The translations under genes and the position numbers were made by a program. From contig NC_015577.1 in assembly GCF_000214355.1 (NCBI RefSeq), positions 434,001-498,000 of the forward strand: 64,000 nt of DNA. Reading direction: 5' to 3'. Shown here piece after piece: positions 1-7,717 of this stretch (position 1 is the stretch's first letter; each line of letters begins with the position of its first letter). The DNA comes from Leadbettera azotonutricia ZAS-9 (lineage in GTDB: Bacteria > Spirochaetota > Spirochaetia > Treponematales > Breznakiellaceae). A model generated the notes under the pieces. The model was not told where the DNA came from and did not search any database. It saw nothing but the letters and a program-made list of their open reading frames with translations.

Positions 1-858
1 AATGAAGATGATGCTGAAACATTTCAAAAGGAATTTGATAAATACCTTAAAAAACGGACAAAGGTTAATTTTATAAAATTCTCAACTAAAACGGTAAATA
101 TGCTTTATAGCAAAATAAATCCAATTAAGCAAGCAAGAGGTGGCTATTTAGTTTATGCGGATTATACAGATAACAGAAAAAATCAGTTCTTCTCAGTTTT
201 TTTGATCAGAGATAAAACCGATAAGAGATTCAAAATCAAAGACGGGGTTATTAATATTGATGAGGTTATTTGCGTTGAAACAGACAAACTCGCCATGGCT
301 TGTAGGATAAATATTAAAAATTATCAAGGTCACAAGACAGGTGATTCTGAAACATATCTTGGCTTTGTAAGTATAAAACAATCAGATACATCTAATTATT
401 TTTTAGATTGGATAGGATCAGAAAAAAAGGAAAGGGATACTGAAGATACCAGAAATCTTGTCAAAATTTTAAACAATATTGATGTTCCTGATGAAGATGG
501 GAAACCCATGTCAAAGGAAGGCTTTTGTAGAAAAGCGTATGATATTATACGCTCCTTTGGGAAATCGCCTGTAAATATAAACGCTTTAAGTACGACACTT
601 TTTGGCGATGAATCAAAACTAAGCAAGTATGCTGAAGAAAATAATATAATATTAAACTCAGAATTTATTCAAGACTCTAAAACAGTTCATAAATTAATTA
701 GTTTTAGCGTTTTTATTGATAATATCAAACTCGAATTTCCATCAGAATATTATGGTGGAATAGTATCAATTGATGACACTGACCCTGATTTGGTTCTAAT
801 TCGTTCTGCAAAACTTGCAAGGGAAATAGAGCTAGAGGGATCAGAATGGAAAATTTAA
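1..858 (+). CDS. NdpA/YejK-like nucleoid-associated protein, 5' end outside the window
   Basis: The reading frame is open from the first base, so the start lies before the window and about 285 residues are visible. The pattern of a GGYLVYADY segment followed by a hydrophobic FFSVFLI strand, and the late VHKLISFSVFIDNIKLEFP segment, fit the 37-kDa nucleoid-associated protein family (NdpA/YejK, PF04245), which binds the nucleoid. It overlaps the next gene by 13 bases, so the two are translationally coupled. The codon use is AT-rich, like the rest of the island. In accessory regions such proteins sit beside membrane or effector genes. The family call is from memory of motifs; the role here is unknown. 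Confidence 0.65.
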   Translation, partial: NEDDAETFQKEFDKYLKKRTKVNFIKFSTKTVNMLYSKINPIKQARGGYLVYADYTDNRKNQFFSVFLIRDKTDKRFKIKDGVINIDEVICVETDKLAMACRINIKNYQGHKTGDSETYLGFVSIKQSDTSNYFLDWIGSEKKERDTEDTRNLVKILNNIDVPDEDGKPMSKEGFCRKAYDIIRSFGKSPVNINALSTTLFGDESKLSKYAEENNIILNSEFIQDSKTVHKLISFSVFIDNIKLEFPSEYYGGIVSIDDTDPDLVLIRSAKLAREIELEGSEWKI

Positions 859-2051
859 ACACGGCCCTTGATATTTTATGGACTATTAAATCTGTATCTT
901 TATCAATAAACGATAAACTAACATTCAAAGTTCTACCTGATAAGGTTGATGCAATAAAAAAATATCTAAAAGAAAGTAATATAAGTGTTGATGACTTATC
1001 TACAACTGATGAAATTAAATTAAACAAATCGTTTTATGAACAATATAATATTCAGCCTTATGATAGCTTTAATACTTTTTTTAACCGATTCAAGACATCA
1101 GATATTGGTGGTAGAATTATTGTCATCTTGCAGGAAAAAGACAATGATTTTGTCGTGTTTGGAAAACATGGAAATCCAGAAGCATATTTTTATCCTTCGG
1201 GAGAACGTGATATAAAAACACCAAATTATTATTATCTAACAAAAATAAAAGAAGATTTTATACCCAAGATAGCAGATTACACTGATACAGCACATACAAA
1301 ATATATTTTTCTTTCCCCGGAATGTGGTAAATTTGAACTTTTTTATGGTGTATCACCAGATAAAATGGAAACAACCAAACCACTTGAAAATATCTATACA
1401 AATATTAAAGACATTTTAACCCGTCCAAAGGGATGGGAATATATAATGAAAAATCGGATAATCAGAAGCCTTGAAATTATTGAACAATCAGGACAGCGTT
1501 TTTATTGGTTGATTGACAATCTTGACCAACTCATTGAAGCAACATTAAGAGATTATGAGCTGTTCCTGACCTCACATAAACATGAAACAATTATAGAAAA
1601 ATATGAACTGGAAAAAGATTTTTTTGCAGATAAAATCAGAGCAATTCTTGAGAGAATCTCTACAAATTTATTATCTATTCCTATTACCTTTTCTGCCGCA
1701 CTTTTTGGATTTAGAGAAGTCACTGAAAAATGGTTAATTAATATTTTTCTTATCGCCTTGGCTGTATTTGTCTGTTTTTCATGTGTTATCCAGGGGATAT
1801 TTATTTCAGAATTATCAGTAATAAAAAAAGAAATTTATTCAAAAATAGATTATTTTTCACGGGGATTGTCTTTCTTACGGGAAAGATTTAATGTTATTTC
1901 GAGACCTCTAATTAATAAAATTATTTTTTTACAAATATTAACAATTATTGTAATAGTTGTTTTTATCGGCTTATATTTACTCTTAGCAAACAATTATATA
2001 GATTTTTCCCTTGTTTTTTCCTGGTTAAAGCGGGGCACCCCAGTTGATTGA
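846..2051 (+). CDS. Membrane protein coupled to NdpA-like gene, family unrecognised
   Basis: 401 residues starting inside the 3' end of the NdpA-like gene. The first 270 residues are soluble and mixed charge. The C-terminal third has three hydrophobic stretches (about residues 274-289, 298-320 and 358-382) with a charged segment between the last two, so the soluble part probably faces the cytoplasm. I recognise no catalytic motif. The 13-base overlap says the two proteins act together. A soluble DNA-binding partner with a membrane partner is an architecture seen in some phage-defence systems (Kiwa, for example), but no homology to those is claimed. Confidence 0.7.
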   Translation: MENLNTALDILWTIKSVSLSINDKLTFKVLPDKVDAIKKYLKESNISVDDLSTTDEIKLNKSFYEQYNIQPYDSFNTFFNRFKTSDIGGRIIVILQEKDNDFVVFGKHGNPEAYFYPSGERDIKTPNYYYLTKIKEDFIPKIADYTDTAHTKYIFLSPECGKFELFYGVSPDKMETTKPLENIYTNIKDILTRPKGWEYIMKNRIIRSLEIIEQSGQRFYWLIDNLDQLIEATLRDYELFLTSHKHETIIEKYELEKDFFADKIRAILERISTNLLSIPITFSAALFGFREVTEKWLINIFLIALAVFVCFSCVIQGIFISELSVIKKEIYSKIDYFSRGLSFLRERFNVISRPLINKIIFLQILTIIVIVVFIGLYLLLANNYIDFSLVFSWLKRGTPVD

Positions 2052-2324
2052 TCGCAAGTCATATAAACAGATCTCGCGCAATTTTAAGGGCGAATTATAT
2101 TATCAAAATTATCTACAGAAAATGACCAGAAAACACATTGTATAATAGATACAGGTAGACAATTGTAATAATAATGTTAGCGATAATTAACGTAGTATCT
2201 GTGTAAAAAAACATAGAAAATACCTTTGCTGAAAACAATGCCTCTGTTCTTTTAGGTTGGGCGATTATGCCTGAAGTCTCATCCTGGGATTTTTAATCGG
2301 GCGGCGAAGTTCCTTTATAACCTC
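2052..2324. other. Intergenic gap after the NdpA module
   Basis: About 270 AT-rich bases between convergent gene pairs. I see a TATAAT-like hexamer near 2141 but no good -35 partner, no convincing open frame and no strong terminator. Confidence 0.4.
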
Positions 2325-2561
2325 CTATACCGCTGCAGCCCCAATCTTCCCCCGTCCCGTCCTATCCCGACAAAGTGAAATCCCCCAGGAAGCCAAAGTA
2401 ATCTCCGCCTTATGATTAATTTCATCAACAGACAACCCCTCGTTTTCGTCCTGGACCTTTAAGCGGATCGCATGAATTTCTTTCGATAATTCAAGAGAAT
2501 CCTTCAAAGCCGGATCATTAGTAATCCGGGGATCGTTCATATAATCCTGCACCGTCTTCAT
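2325..2561 (-). CDS. Small protein paired with PIN toxin, probable antitoxin
   Basis: 78 residues, charged and helical in its first 60 residues (repeated Asp-Pro turns, then a Glu/Lys-rich helix). It overlaps the upstream PIN gene by four bases (2558-2561), the ATGA arrangement typical of toxin-antitoxin pairs. The last 20 residues (after LASWGI) are Arg/Gly-rich and look unlike the rest, so the 3' end may be altered by a frameshift. I infer antitoxin from context only; I do not recognise a DNA-binding fold. Its place downstream of the toxin is the reverse of the most common order. Confidence 0.6.
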   Translation of the reverse strand: MKTVQDYMNDPRITNDPALKDSLELSKEIHAIRLKVQDENEGLSVDEINHKAEITLASWGISLCRDRTGRGKIGAAAV

Positions 2562-3040
2562 AAATCCAATACCTCCACAGGACGGTATATCCCGATACCG
2601 TCAAAGCCTTCCCGGATATTGACCTTCCTGACCTTTTCCACCGTCCAGGGCCGGGCAATATGTTCAAAGTTCAAACTCACAATAAAGTCTAATCCATTGG
2701 CCGCCGTTATCGCAATATGGGCGGCATCCGTTGTATAGGCAGCCGGAACCGCCTTTTCTGCAATATATAATCCCGCAAGCCGCTTAGCATCCTCATTTTC
2801 AGGCAGCACAATGACCCCATAATCAATAACCAGCCGCTTCATAGTATCCCTCTTCTCGGAATTGGTCTCTGCTTCAATCTCCTGGACGGCATAGATAGAC
2901 GTATACGCTTCATATTTTCCAGCCTTGATCTGGTCAAAAATCTGCCGTACCTGGGCTTTAAGCTCCGAATACCCCGGCATATCCGGGGCATAGTAAAAGC
3001 TGAACATTGTCGTTTCAAGGTAAATTTTTGCCGTTTCCAT
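2558..3040 (-). CDS. PIN-domain ribonuclease (VapC-like toxin)
   Basis: 160 residues. It begins KIYLETTMFSFY, the first PIN strand with an acidic residue, then a mid-protein YAVQEIEAE helix, TDAAHIAIT with the conserved Asp and His, and a late FIVSLNFEHI strand. These are the usual PIN landmarks and the length fits. PIN toxins cut RNA using metal held by the acidic cluster. The first acid is Glu rather than the more common Asp, as in one subgroup of these proteins. It forms an operon with the small downstream gene. Confidence in the fold is good; the RNA target cannot be told. Confidence 0.75.
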   Translation of the reverse strand: METAKIYLETTMFSFYYAPDMPGYSELKAQVRQIFDQIKAGKYEAYTSIYAVQEIEAETNSEKRDTMKRLVIDYGVIVLPENEDAKRLAGLYIAEKAVPAAYTTDAAHIAITAANGLDFIVSLNFEHIARPWTVEKVRKVNIREGFDGIGIYRPVEVLDL

Positions 3041-3139
3041 CTATAAATAATATATCATACAGACAGAATTTTGTAAAATGTCCACTTTTTCATACGCTAA
3101 TGATTAGACGTTTTTCACACCGACATACCCCCGTACGCC

Positions 3140-3379
3140 TTAGGGGAATTCATAATCTCCCGTAAAAGCCGGGAATTCAAAACGCCGTTTTTTCAGTAAC
3201 CGCCTATGGCAATATTGATCTATGGTGTAGGTTGCAGTTATAAGACAAAACCGGGAAAGGGCATCCTCCCTGTCGTCAACAGAAAGCAGGGCCTTAAAGT
3301 CAGCCAAGGGCATTAAGGTATGTAGGTAATCGGGTATAACGGTCTCCCAAGAAGAACCGTGGGTTCTTCTTGAAGCCAA
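3140..3379 (-). pseudogene. Phage head-tail connector-like remnant
   Basis: The frame encodes ADFKALLSVDDREDALSRF followed by ATYTIDQYCHRRLLKK and ends GDYEFP. This is the style of the N-terminal half of phage head-tail connector (gp6-like) proteins, where an alpha-helical start leads to a Tyr-Cys-rich helix and a GDYE..PLREYPV segment. Here the frame stops right after GDYEFP, so the protein is cut short. It stands alone among non-phage genes, about 11 kb from the phage head cassette at 14,145-21,972. Next to it (3407-3423) is an inverted repeat that recurs beside the excisionase and integrase genes. The family call is tentative. Confidence 0.4.
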
Positions 3380-3406
3380 AGTAACCCGCCTAATCGGAGG
3401 TGTAAG

Positions 3407-3423
3407 TAGGGGTTTCCCCTAAT
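3407..3423. promoter_or_regulatory. Inverted repeat, copy 1 (taggggtttcccctaat)
   Basis: The inverted repeat taggggtttcccctaat has near relatives at 20194-20212 and 22104-22121, upstream of the excisionase-like gene and of the integrase gene. The shared sequence suggests an operator or end motif of one mobile element family. Confidence 0.5.
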
Positions 3424-3495
3424 TTGTGAAGATTTTTGAGAGATTTTTTGGGTAGGATCAAGTTTCCCCGAAGCGTACAAATTATTTAATAAACA

Positions 3496-3539
3496 GTTTA
3501 CCACTGGTTTACATTTAGTTTACCTTTTCCCCTTATGCT
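3496..3539 (+). promoter_or_regulatory. OmpR/PhoB-type operator and promoter
   Basis: GTTTAC occurs three times at 3496, 3507 and 3518, exactly 11 bases apart. The last copy is followed after ten bases by TATGCT (3534-3539). Direct repeats with an 11-base period that take the place of a -35 box about ten bases from the -10 are the known layout of PhoB/OmpR-family activator sites. An OmpR-family regulator gene lies about 3 kb downstream (6669-7361). That it binds here is inference. Confidence 0.5.
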
Positions 3540-3560
3540 GAAATATAAGGAGATTCAAAC

Positions 3561-3644
3561 ATGGAAAAGCAAGAGGACAACCGAAAAGGTAAAATCTTCT
3601 CAACTTTGACCAAATGTGTAATTATTACGCATGAGGATTGTTAA
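3561..3644 (+). CDS. 27-residue peptide gene (probable)
   Basis: The frame encodes 27 residues, starting MEKQEDNRKGK and ending with a short hydrophobic stretch and a final Cys. An AAGGAG ribosome site (3547-3552) lies eight bases before the ATG, and the operator-promoter at 3496-3539 would start transcription near 3546. The agreement of operator, -10, ribosome site and frame is why I list it in spite of its size. It resembles nothing I recognise; it could also be the shortened start of a lost regulator gene. It has two Cys residues (positions 19 and 27). Confidence 0.4.
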   Translation: MEKQEDNRKGKIFSTLTKCVIITHEDC

Positions 3645-3703
3645 CAATTGGACAAGAGGCATTAAAAGCCATCTGTTTTATTGTGTTTTTTAAGTAAAAT
3701 AAC

Positions 3704-3732
3704 TTGGCATGGTTTTTGTTATATGTTTATAT
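3704..3732 (+). promoter_or_regulatory. Promoter for exported protein gene
   Basis: TTGGCA (3704-3709) and TTATAT (3727-3732) are separated by 17 bases. A short palindrome, tggtcgttgacca (3735-3747), falls at the expected start of transcription and could be an operator. Confidence 0.45.
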
Positions 3733-3775
3733 GGTGGTCGTTGACCATTGCTAATTTTTCTTTCTAGGAGTTTTT

Positions 3776-4171
3776 ATGAACAAGACAACGCGAGTTTTCA
3801 TGTTTGCCTTTATCAGCCTGCTTTGTGCCGGCTCATTATGGGCTCAAGACTGGTCGCATGGCCGAGGGCGTATACCTGCCGGACATGGAAGGCTCGTAAT
3901 GAGTGATCCGGTAATCGTTAATGGCAATTTACAGCTTATTGAGGGGCGCATTGCTATAGTTTCCGACGGTAAAACTTATTATGCAAATGGCCCAATCCAA
4001 AGACTTATCGGATTTGTAGATGGATTACAGGAAGGCGCCGCAGTCAGACTGGAAGGTCCCGCAACAGCAATACCCTTTAATACCAATGCGCAATTTTTAT
4101 GGGTAACCAAACTTACATTTAATGGGAAAACCTACGATTTTCCAACTACTGCGGAGGGCTATTGGCTATAA
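3776..4171 (+). CDS. Exported small protein, paralogue of 31709-32233
   Basis: 131 residues with a clear signal peptide (basic start, hydrophobic core, cleavage likely after LWA near residue 23). The mature part is clearly related to the protein at 31709-32233: both share an IA..S...TYY strand, R.IGF(V/I)DGL.EGA, V.LEG, AIP.N and VTKLT.NGK.YD. The pattern suggests a small beta-rich periplasmic or surface domain. The ribosome site is TAGGAG before the ATG. It lies just upstream of the DUF4405 operon, in the same direction but with a hairpin between. Function unknown. Confidence 0.75.
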   Translation: MNKTTRVFMFAFISLLCAGSLWAQDWSHGRGRIPAGHGRLVMSDPVIVNGNLQLIEGRIAIVSDGKTYYANGPIQRLIGFVDGLQEGAAVRLEGPATAIPFNTNAQFLWVTKLTFNGKTYDFPTTAEGYWL

Positions 4172-4179
4172 TATAAAGT

Positions 4180-4216
4180 GATGTTTGGTGTTATCGTAAT
4201 GGTAACACCAAACATC
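4180..4216 (+). terminator. Strong hairpin after exported protein gene
   Basis: Arms of 14 bases (4180-4193 and 4203-4216) pair perfectly around a nine-base loop. There is no run of T after it, so it may stabilise the upstream mRNA or weaken read-through into the DUF4405 operon rather than end transcription fully. Confidence 0.55.
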
Positions 4217-4266
4217 CACGACAAAATAATCTGATTTAACGGTATTGATAAAGGAGTCTATCAAAA

Positions 4267-5148
4267 ATGAAAAATACTAATTTAATCAAAATCATCTTTG
4301 ATACAATTATGCTTATTCTATTGATAATGGTTTATTGCGCTTCCGCAACAGGGTTAATATACCATGAAATAACCGGCTTAATAATTTTTTTACTATTTTT
4401 TATTCATCTTTTTTATAACCGGAAATGGGTTATACAAGTAGGAAAACGAATTTTTGATAAATCTTTTAATCGAAAACAGAAATTTATGTATGTACTTAAT
4501 ACATTATTACTTATACTATTTATTACAGCAGGAATAAGCGGGATTATGATGTCAAAAATAGTGTTCAAACTTGAAGGCCGTATAGGAAATATGTTTATCC
4601 TGCGATATGTACATGTCTTTTCTGCCGTATTATCAGTAATATTGATTGGCATACATATTGGCATACATTGGAAAATGATAATTCATACAATAAAAACACG
4701 TATCGATATACCAGCTATTATCAGTAAAATATGTGTTATAATAACGATTCTTGCCATATTCGGAATTAGCACCTATGGGATTATAACATCAATGACCGTT
4801 CAAGAAAACAGAGAACATGGCCCTACTATTCAGAGTATTTCCGTTTTAAGTATCTTTGAAGATGTTTTTAATATTAAAAAAATAAAGGAGGATTGGAATA
4901 GACATGAATTATTTTTAAAAAGGATGGCAGAAAGCGCATTGGAAGGAAATAATAACGACTCTACAATCCGTGATTTTGACGGTGAAGGCCGAGGCGGTCC
5001 TGAAACACACGAAGGACCAAAATTTCAACCATATTATGTAATGATCATGGGAATGGAATATTTATCCATCCTACTATTGGTTTCTCTGGTAGTATTTTTA
5101 ATTGAAAGAAATATTAGTAGAAGGAATAAACACTTATCAAAAGAATAA
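4267..5148 (+). CDS. DUF4405 membrane protein (cytochrome b-like)
   Basis: 293 residues with at least five membrane segments: near residues 10-31, 36-50, 80-97, 115-137 and 155-175, plus one near the C terminus. Histidines in the helices (H33, H47, and the RYVHVFSA and GIHIGIHW segments) are placed as haem ligands would be in DUF4405 flavinylation-associated cytochromes. This family is thought to pass electrons across the membrane. A hydrophilic Gly/Glu-rich loop precedes the last helix. A good AAGGAG ribosome site lies upstream. It heads an operon with DUF4491, kinase and regulator genes, so a redox or envelope signal may feed the kinase. Family call fairly firm; role inferred. Confidence 0.75.
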   Translation: MKNTNLIKIIFDTIMLILLIMVYCASATGLIYHEITGLIIFLLFFIHLFYNRKWVIQVGKRIFDKSFNRKQKFMYVLNTLLLILFITAGISGIMMSKIVFKLEGRIGNMFILRYVHVFSAVLSVILIGIHIGIHWKMIIHTIKTRIDIPAIISKICVIITILAIFGISTYGIITSMTVQENREHGPTIQSISVLSIFEDVFNIKKIKEDWNRHELFLKRMAESALEGNNNDSTIRDFDGEGRGGPETHEGPKFQPYYVMIMGMEYLSILLLVSLVVFLIERNISRRNKHLSKE

Positions 5149-5163
5149 GTATCCAGGATAAAA

Positions 5164-5505
5164 ATGCACATACATGGAATAATAATTGGAATAATAGCAT
5201 TCGTGATGATAGGAATATTTCATCCTATTATTATATATGGCGAATATCATTTTGGGACAAAGATATGGCCATTATTTTTCATAATGGGAGTTTTTTTATG
5301 TATCATTTCATTATTTGTAGATCAAATAATGATAAGTGCAACAATGGGGATAACCGCTTTCTGTTGTTTTTGGAGTATTCACGAATTATTCCAACAACGA
5401 AAACGAGTTGAACGGGGATGGTTCCCTAGCAAAGCCGCTCATCATGAAAAGCCGATACGATCAGACCCTTTGCTGCGTACAGAACAACCGGAGGAAAAAG
5501 AATGA
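5164..5505 (+). CDS. DUF4491 small membrane protein
   Basis: 113 residues with three membrane helices. The segments IGIFHPIIIYGEYHFG, WPLFFIMG, FWSIHELF and KRVERGWFP are hallmarks of DUF4491. Its function is not known. The gene is 15 bases after the DUF4405 gene and its stop overlaps the kinase start (ATGA at 5502-5505), so all belong to one mRNA. The FHP...E.H helix has conserved His and Glu residues. Confidence 0.8.
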   Translation: MHIHGIIIGIIAFVMIGIFHPIIIYGEYHFGTKIWPLFFIMGVFLCIISLFVDQIMISATMGITAFCCFWSIHELFQQRKRVERGWFPSKAAHHEKPIRSDPLLRTEQPEEKE

Positions 5506-6656
5506 CGATTAAACGGCGTTTATTTATATCGAATATCATTTTGTTGGTGGTAATAGCAGCGGGGTTTATGCTATTTGGAAGTGTTATTCGATATATCGTA
5601 AGAGAGACACTGCGTAACAACAGCCCCAATTTATTTACTGTACTGAATACTGAAAATGACTTTGAAAAAATGATGACGATTGATTCATCCTTTCTCCGGT
5701 CTTTCAGCATTGCATTTCTTGCTTTGGCGGCTTTTATAGTTATTACTAATATCATCATAACCCGCCGCATGATACGGAACATTATTATGCCCCTGAATAT
5801 TCTTTCCATCGGCGCAGCCCAAATCAGGGATAGCAACCTTTCTTTCCGTATTGAATATACTAAAGATGATGAATTCCGTCTATGCTGTACTACTTTTAAT
5901 GATATGGCCGCTAGGCTTGAAACCATGATTCGAGCCCGGGAAAAAGATGAAAACGCCCGCCGAGAGCTCATAGCCGGAATGTCACATGACCTCAGAACTC
6001 CACTGACATCCATTAAGGCGTATCTTGAGGGGCTTGAAAAAGGAGTTGCCGATACCCCTGAGAAACAAAAAAAATACATGGATACTATTAGGTCAAAAAC
6101 CAATGATCTGGAAAAAATAATCAATCAGTTGTTTTTATTCTCAAAACTAGACTTGAAAAAATTCCCTATGAACATACAGACAATTACTACAGAAAATATC
6201 ATCCAGGGATTATATGATGATTATGCGGAAGAGTACCAGCATAAGGGTTTAGCGATAATTACCGGCACAGTTACCAATGAAATAGTTACCGCTGATATAT
6301 CATGGATTCGTACTGTTTTTGTTAACATCCTAGAAAACAGCGCAAAATATAAAACAAAATCTACCGGAACTATTGTAATCAGCAGTAATCACATTAACAG
6401 GCCTTCGGGGAGAATGGCGGAAATACACCTGCTTGATGATGGGCCGGGCGTTCCGCCAGAAACATTGGATCGCTTATTTGATGTTTTTTATCAGGTAGAT
6501 TCATCAAGAAGCAAGCGGGGAAAACAGGGAAGCGGCCTTGGGCTTGCCATATCCGCACGATTACTCAGGCATATGGGAGGTACAATCCGCGCCGAACTAG
6601 GATCGGCAGGAGGCCTTAATATAGTAATTTCCTTACCGCTTGCTGCGGGTAAATAG
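5502..6656 (+). CDS. Sensor histidine kinase
   Basis: 384 residues. Two membrane helices (about 9-31 and 64-86) enclose a short extracytoplasmic loop of about 30 residues, too small for a large ligand domain. A HAMP segment follows, then the H-box with His162 (SHDLRTPLTSIK), an N-box (ILENSAKYK), G1 (DDGPGVP) and G2 (GSGLGLAI). It is a complete class I kinase. The small loop suggests it senses the membrane or a partner, such as the DUF4405/DUF4491 proteins encoded upstream. The gene overlaps the DUF4491 stop and lies 12 bases before its regulator gene. Confidence 0.93.
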   Translation: MTIKRRLFISNIILLVVIAAGFMLFGSVIRYIVRETLRNNSPNLFTVLNTENDFEKMMTIDSSFLRSFSIAFLALAAFIVITNIIITRRMIRNIIMPLNILSIGAAQIRDSNLSFRIEYTKDDEFRLCCTTFNDMAARLETMIRAREKDENARRELIAGMSHDLRTPLTSIKAYLEGLEKGVADTPEKQKKYMDTIRSKTNDLEKIINQLFLFSKLDLKKFPMNIQTITTENIIQGLYDDYAEEYQHKGLAIITGTVTNEIVTADISWIRTVFVNILENSAKYKTKSTGTIVISSNHINRPSGRMAEIHLLDDGPGVPPETLDRLFDVFYQVDSSRSKRGKQGSGLGLAISARLLRHMGGTIRAELGSAGGLNIVISLPLAAGK

Positions 6657-6668
6657 GAGCGATAAATT

Positions 6669-7361
6669 ATGGAAATACTTATTATTGAAGATGATCCAGC
6701 AATCGCCGAAATTGAGCGGGATTTTCTTGAAATGAACGGATTCACCGTTACGATTGCAGCGAATGGCAATAAAGGTATGGACCTTGCCTTAACCGGAAAA
6801 TTCGCTCTGGTGCTTTTAGACCTTATGCTACCTGGAAAAGACGGGTATGAAATATGCCGTAATATCCGAACAAAAATTGACATACCAATTTTGATAGTTT
6901 CCGCTAAAGGTGAAGATCTGGATAAAGTCCGTGGTTTAGGCCTCGGTGCCGATGATTACATTACCAAACCCTTTTCGCCAACTGAATTGGCGGCTAGGGT
7001 TAAGTCCCACATTGCCCAATATGAACGACTGAAAAACAGAACAGCAGATACGAAAAATGACGCAGATATCATCATCAGAGAATTCCGAATTATACCAAAA
7101 ACACGCCGGGTATTTGCTGCAGATAAAGAAATATATCTTAAAAACAAAGAATATGAGCTATTCTATTTCCTTGCTTCCAACCCTGAAATAATATTCAGCA
7201 AGGACCATTTGTATGAAACGATATGGGGTGAAGATACTTACGGCGATATAAAAACGGTAGCGGTTCATATTAATAGGATACGTGAAAAAATTGAAAAAGA
7301 TCCCGCAATCCCTGAGCATATACAAACCGTGTGGGGTGCAGGATATAGGTTTGTGCCTTGA
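6669..7361 (+). CDS. OmpR-family response regulator
   Basis: 230 residues. Receiver domain with the acidic pair at residues 8-9, phosphate acceptor Asp51 (LLDLMLPGKDGYE), the Ser/Ala and Lys switch residues (SAKGEDL, YITKPF), then a winged-helix domain ending in the WGAGYRF signature. It has full length for the family. AGGAG precedes the ATG. It pairs with the kinase just upstream. The 11-base direct repeats at 3496-3523 are a plausible binding site. Confidence 0.95.
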   Translation: MEILIIEDDPAIAEIERDFLEMNGFTVTIAANGNKGMDLALTGKFALVLLDLMLPGKDGYEICRNIRTKIDIPILIVSAKGEDLDKVRGLGLGADDYITKPFSPTELAARVKSHIAQYERLKNRTADTKNDADIIIREFRIIPKTRRVFAADKEIYLKNKEYELFYFLASNPEIIFSKDHLYETIWGEDTYGDIKTVAVHINRIREKIEKDPAIPEHIQTVWGAGYRFVP

Positions 7362-7364
7362 TAA

Positions 7365-7592
7365 AACCATAAATCAATCTTTAAGGACGCTGAAATACAG
7401 AACCATATTATCGAAGTTCGTAAAGCATTATGGTTTTTTCAAAAATATTTTAGTGAAAGGATAAATATAGGCCAGGGATATTTTAGTAATATCGAACTAC
7501 GGGAACACACAAGTGACAGGTACTCATTTTTAACATATATTCCGGATTTCAAGACACTCTTGAATTATTTTGCAAAGTGGTTTCACTAATTA
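7365..7592 (+). pseudogene. Decayed XRE regulator remnant
   Basis: The frame after the regulator stop reads IIEVRKAL, then a damaged helix (WFFQKYF), then RINIGQGYFSNIEL. This matches the intact XRE protein at 11381-11740 (IIEVRKALGLSQKEFG...INVSQGYFSNIEL). There is no start codon, the turn region is altered, and the C-terminal part no longer resembles the family. It is a fossil of the same regulator family now found three times between 7.3 and 11.8 kb. Confidence 0.7.
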
Positions 7593-7616
7593 TTGAAATA
7601 AATACATAAGGAAAAT

Positions 7617-7717
7617 ATGATGGGTAGTAAGCCTGTAGGCAATACTTCAATAAATAATCGGTTTCTCGAAATTCGTAAGGCAAAAGGACTTACCCAAGAA
7701 GAATTTGCGGATAGGAT
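7617..7717 (+). pseudogene. XRE regulator, N-terminal part (split by IS element)
   Basis: ATGATG start with AAGGA upstream. It encodes about 33 residues including FLEIRKAKGLTQEEFADRI, the first two helices of an XRE helix-turn-helix. The frame runs straight into the IS element at 7718. When the element and one copy of the duplicated GGAT are removed, the frame joins perfectly to 9126-9390 and gives 121 residues, the same size as the related XRE protein at 11381-11740. The break must be recent, since neither half has decayed. Confidence 0.9.

Noticed and set aside
3313-3504. 63-codon minus-strand frame beside the phage remnant
   Set aside because: No ribosome site or homology; it spans the inverted repeat and overlaps the remnant in another frame.
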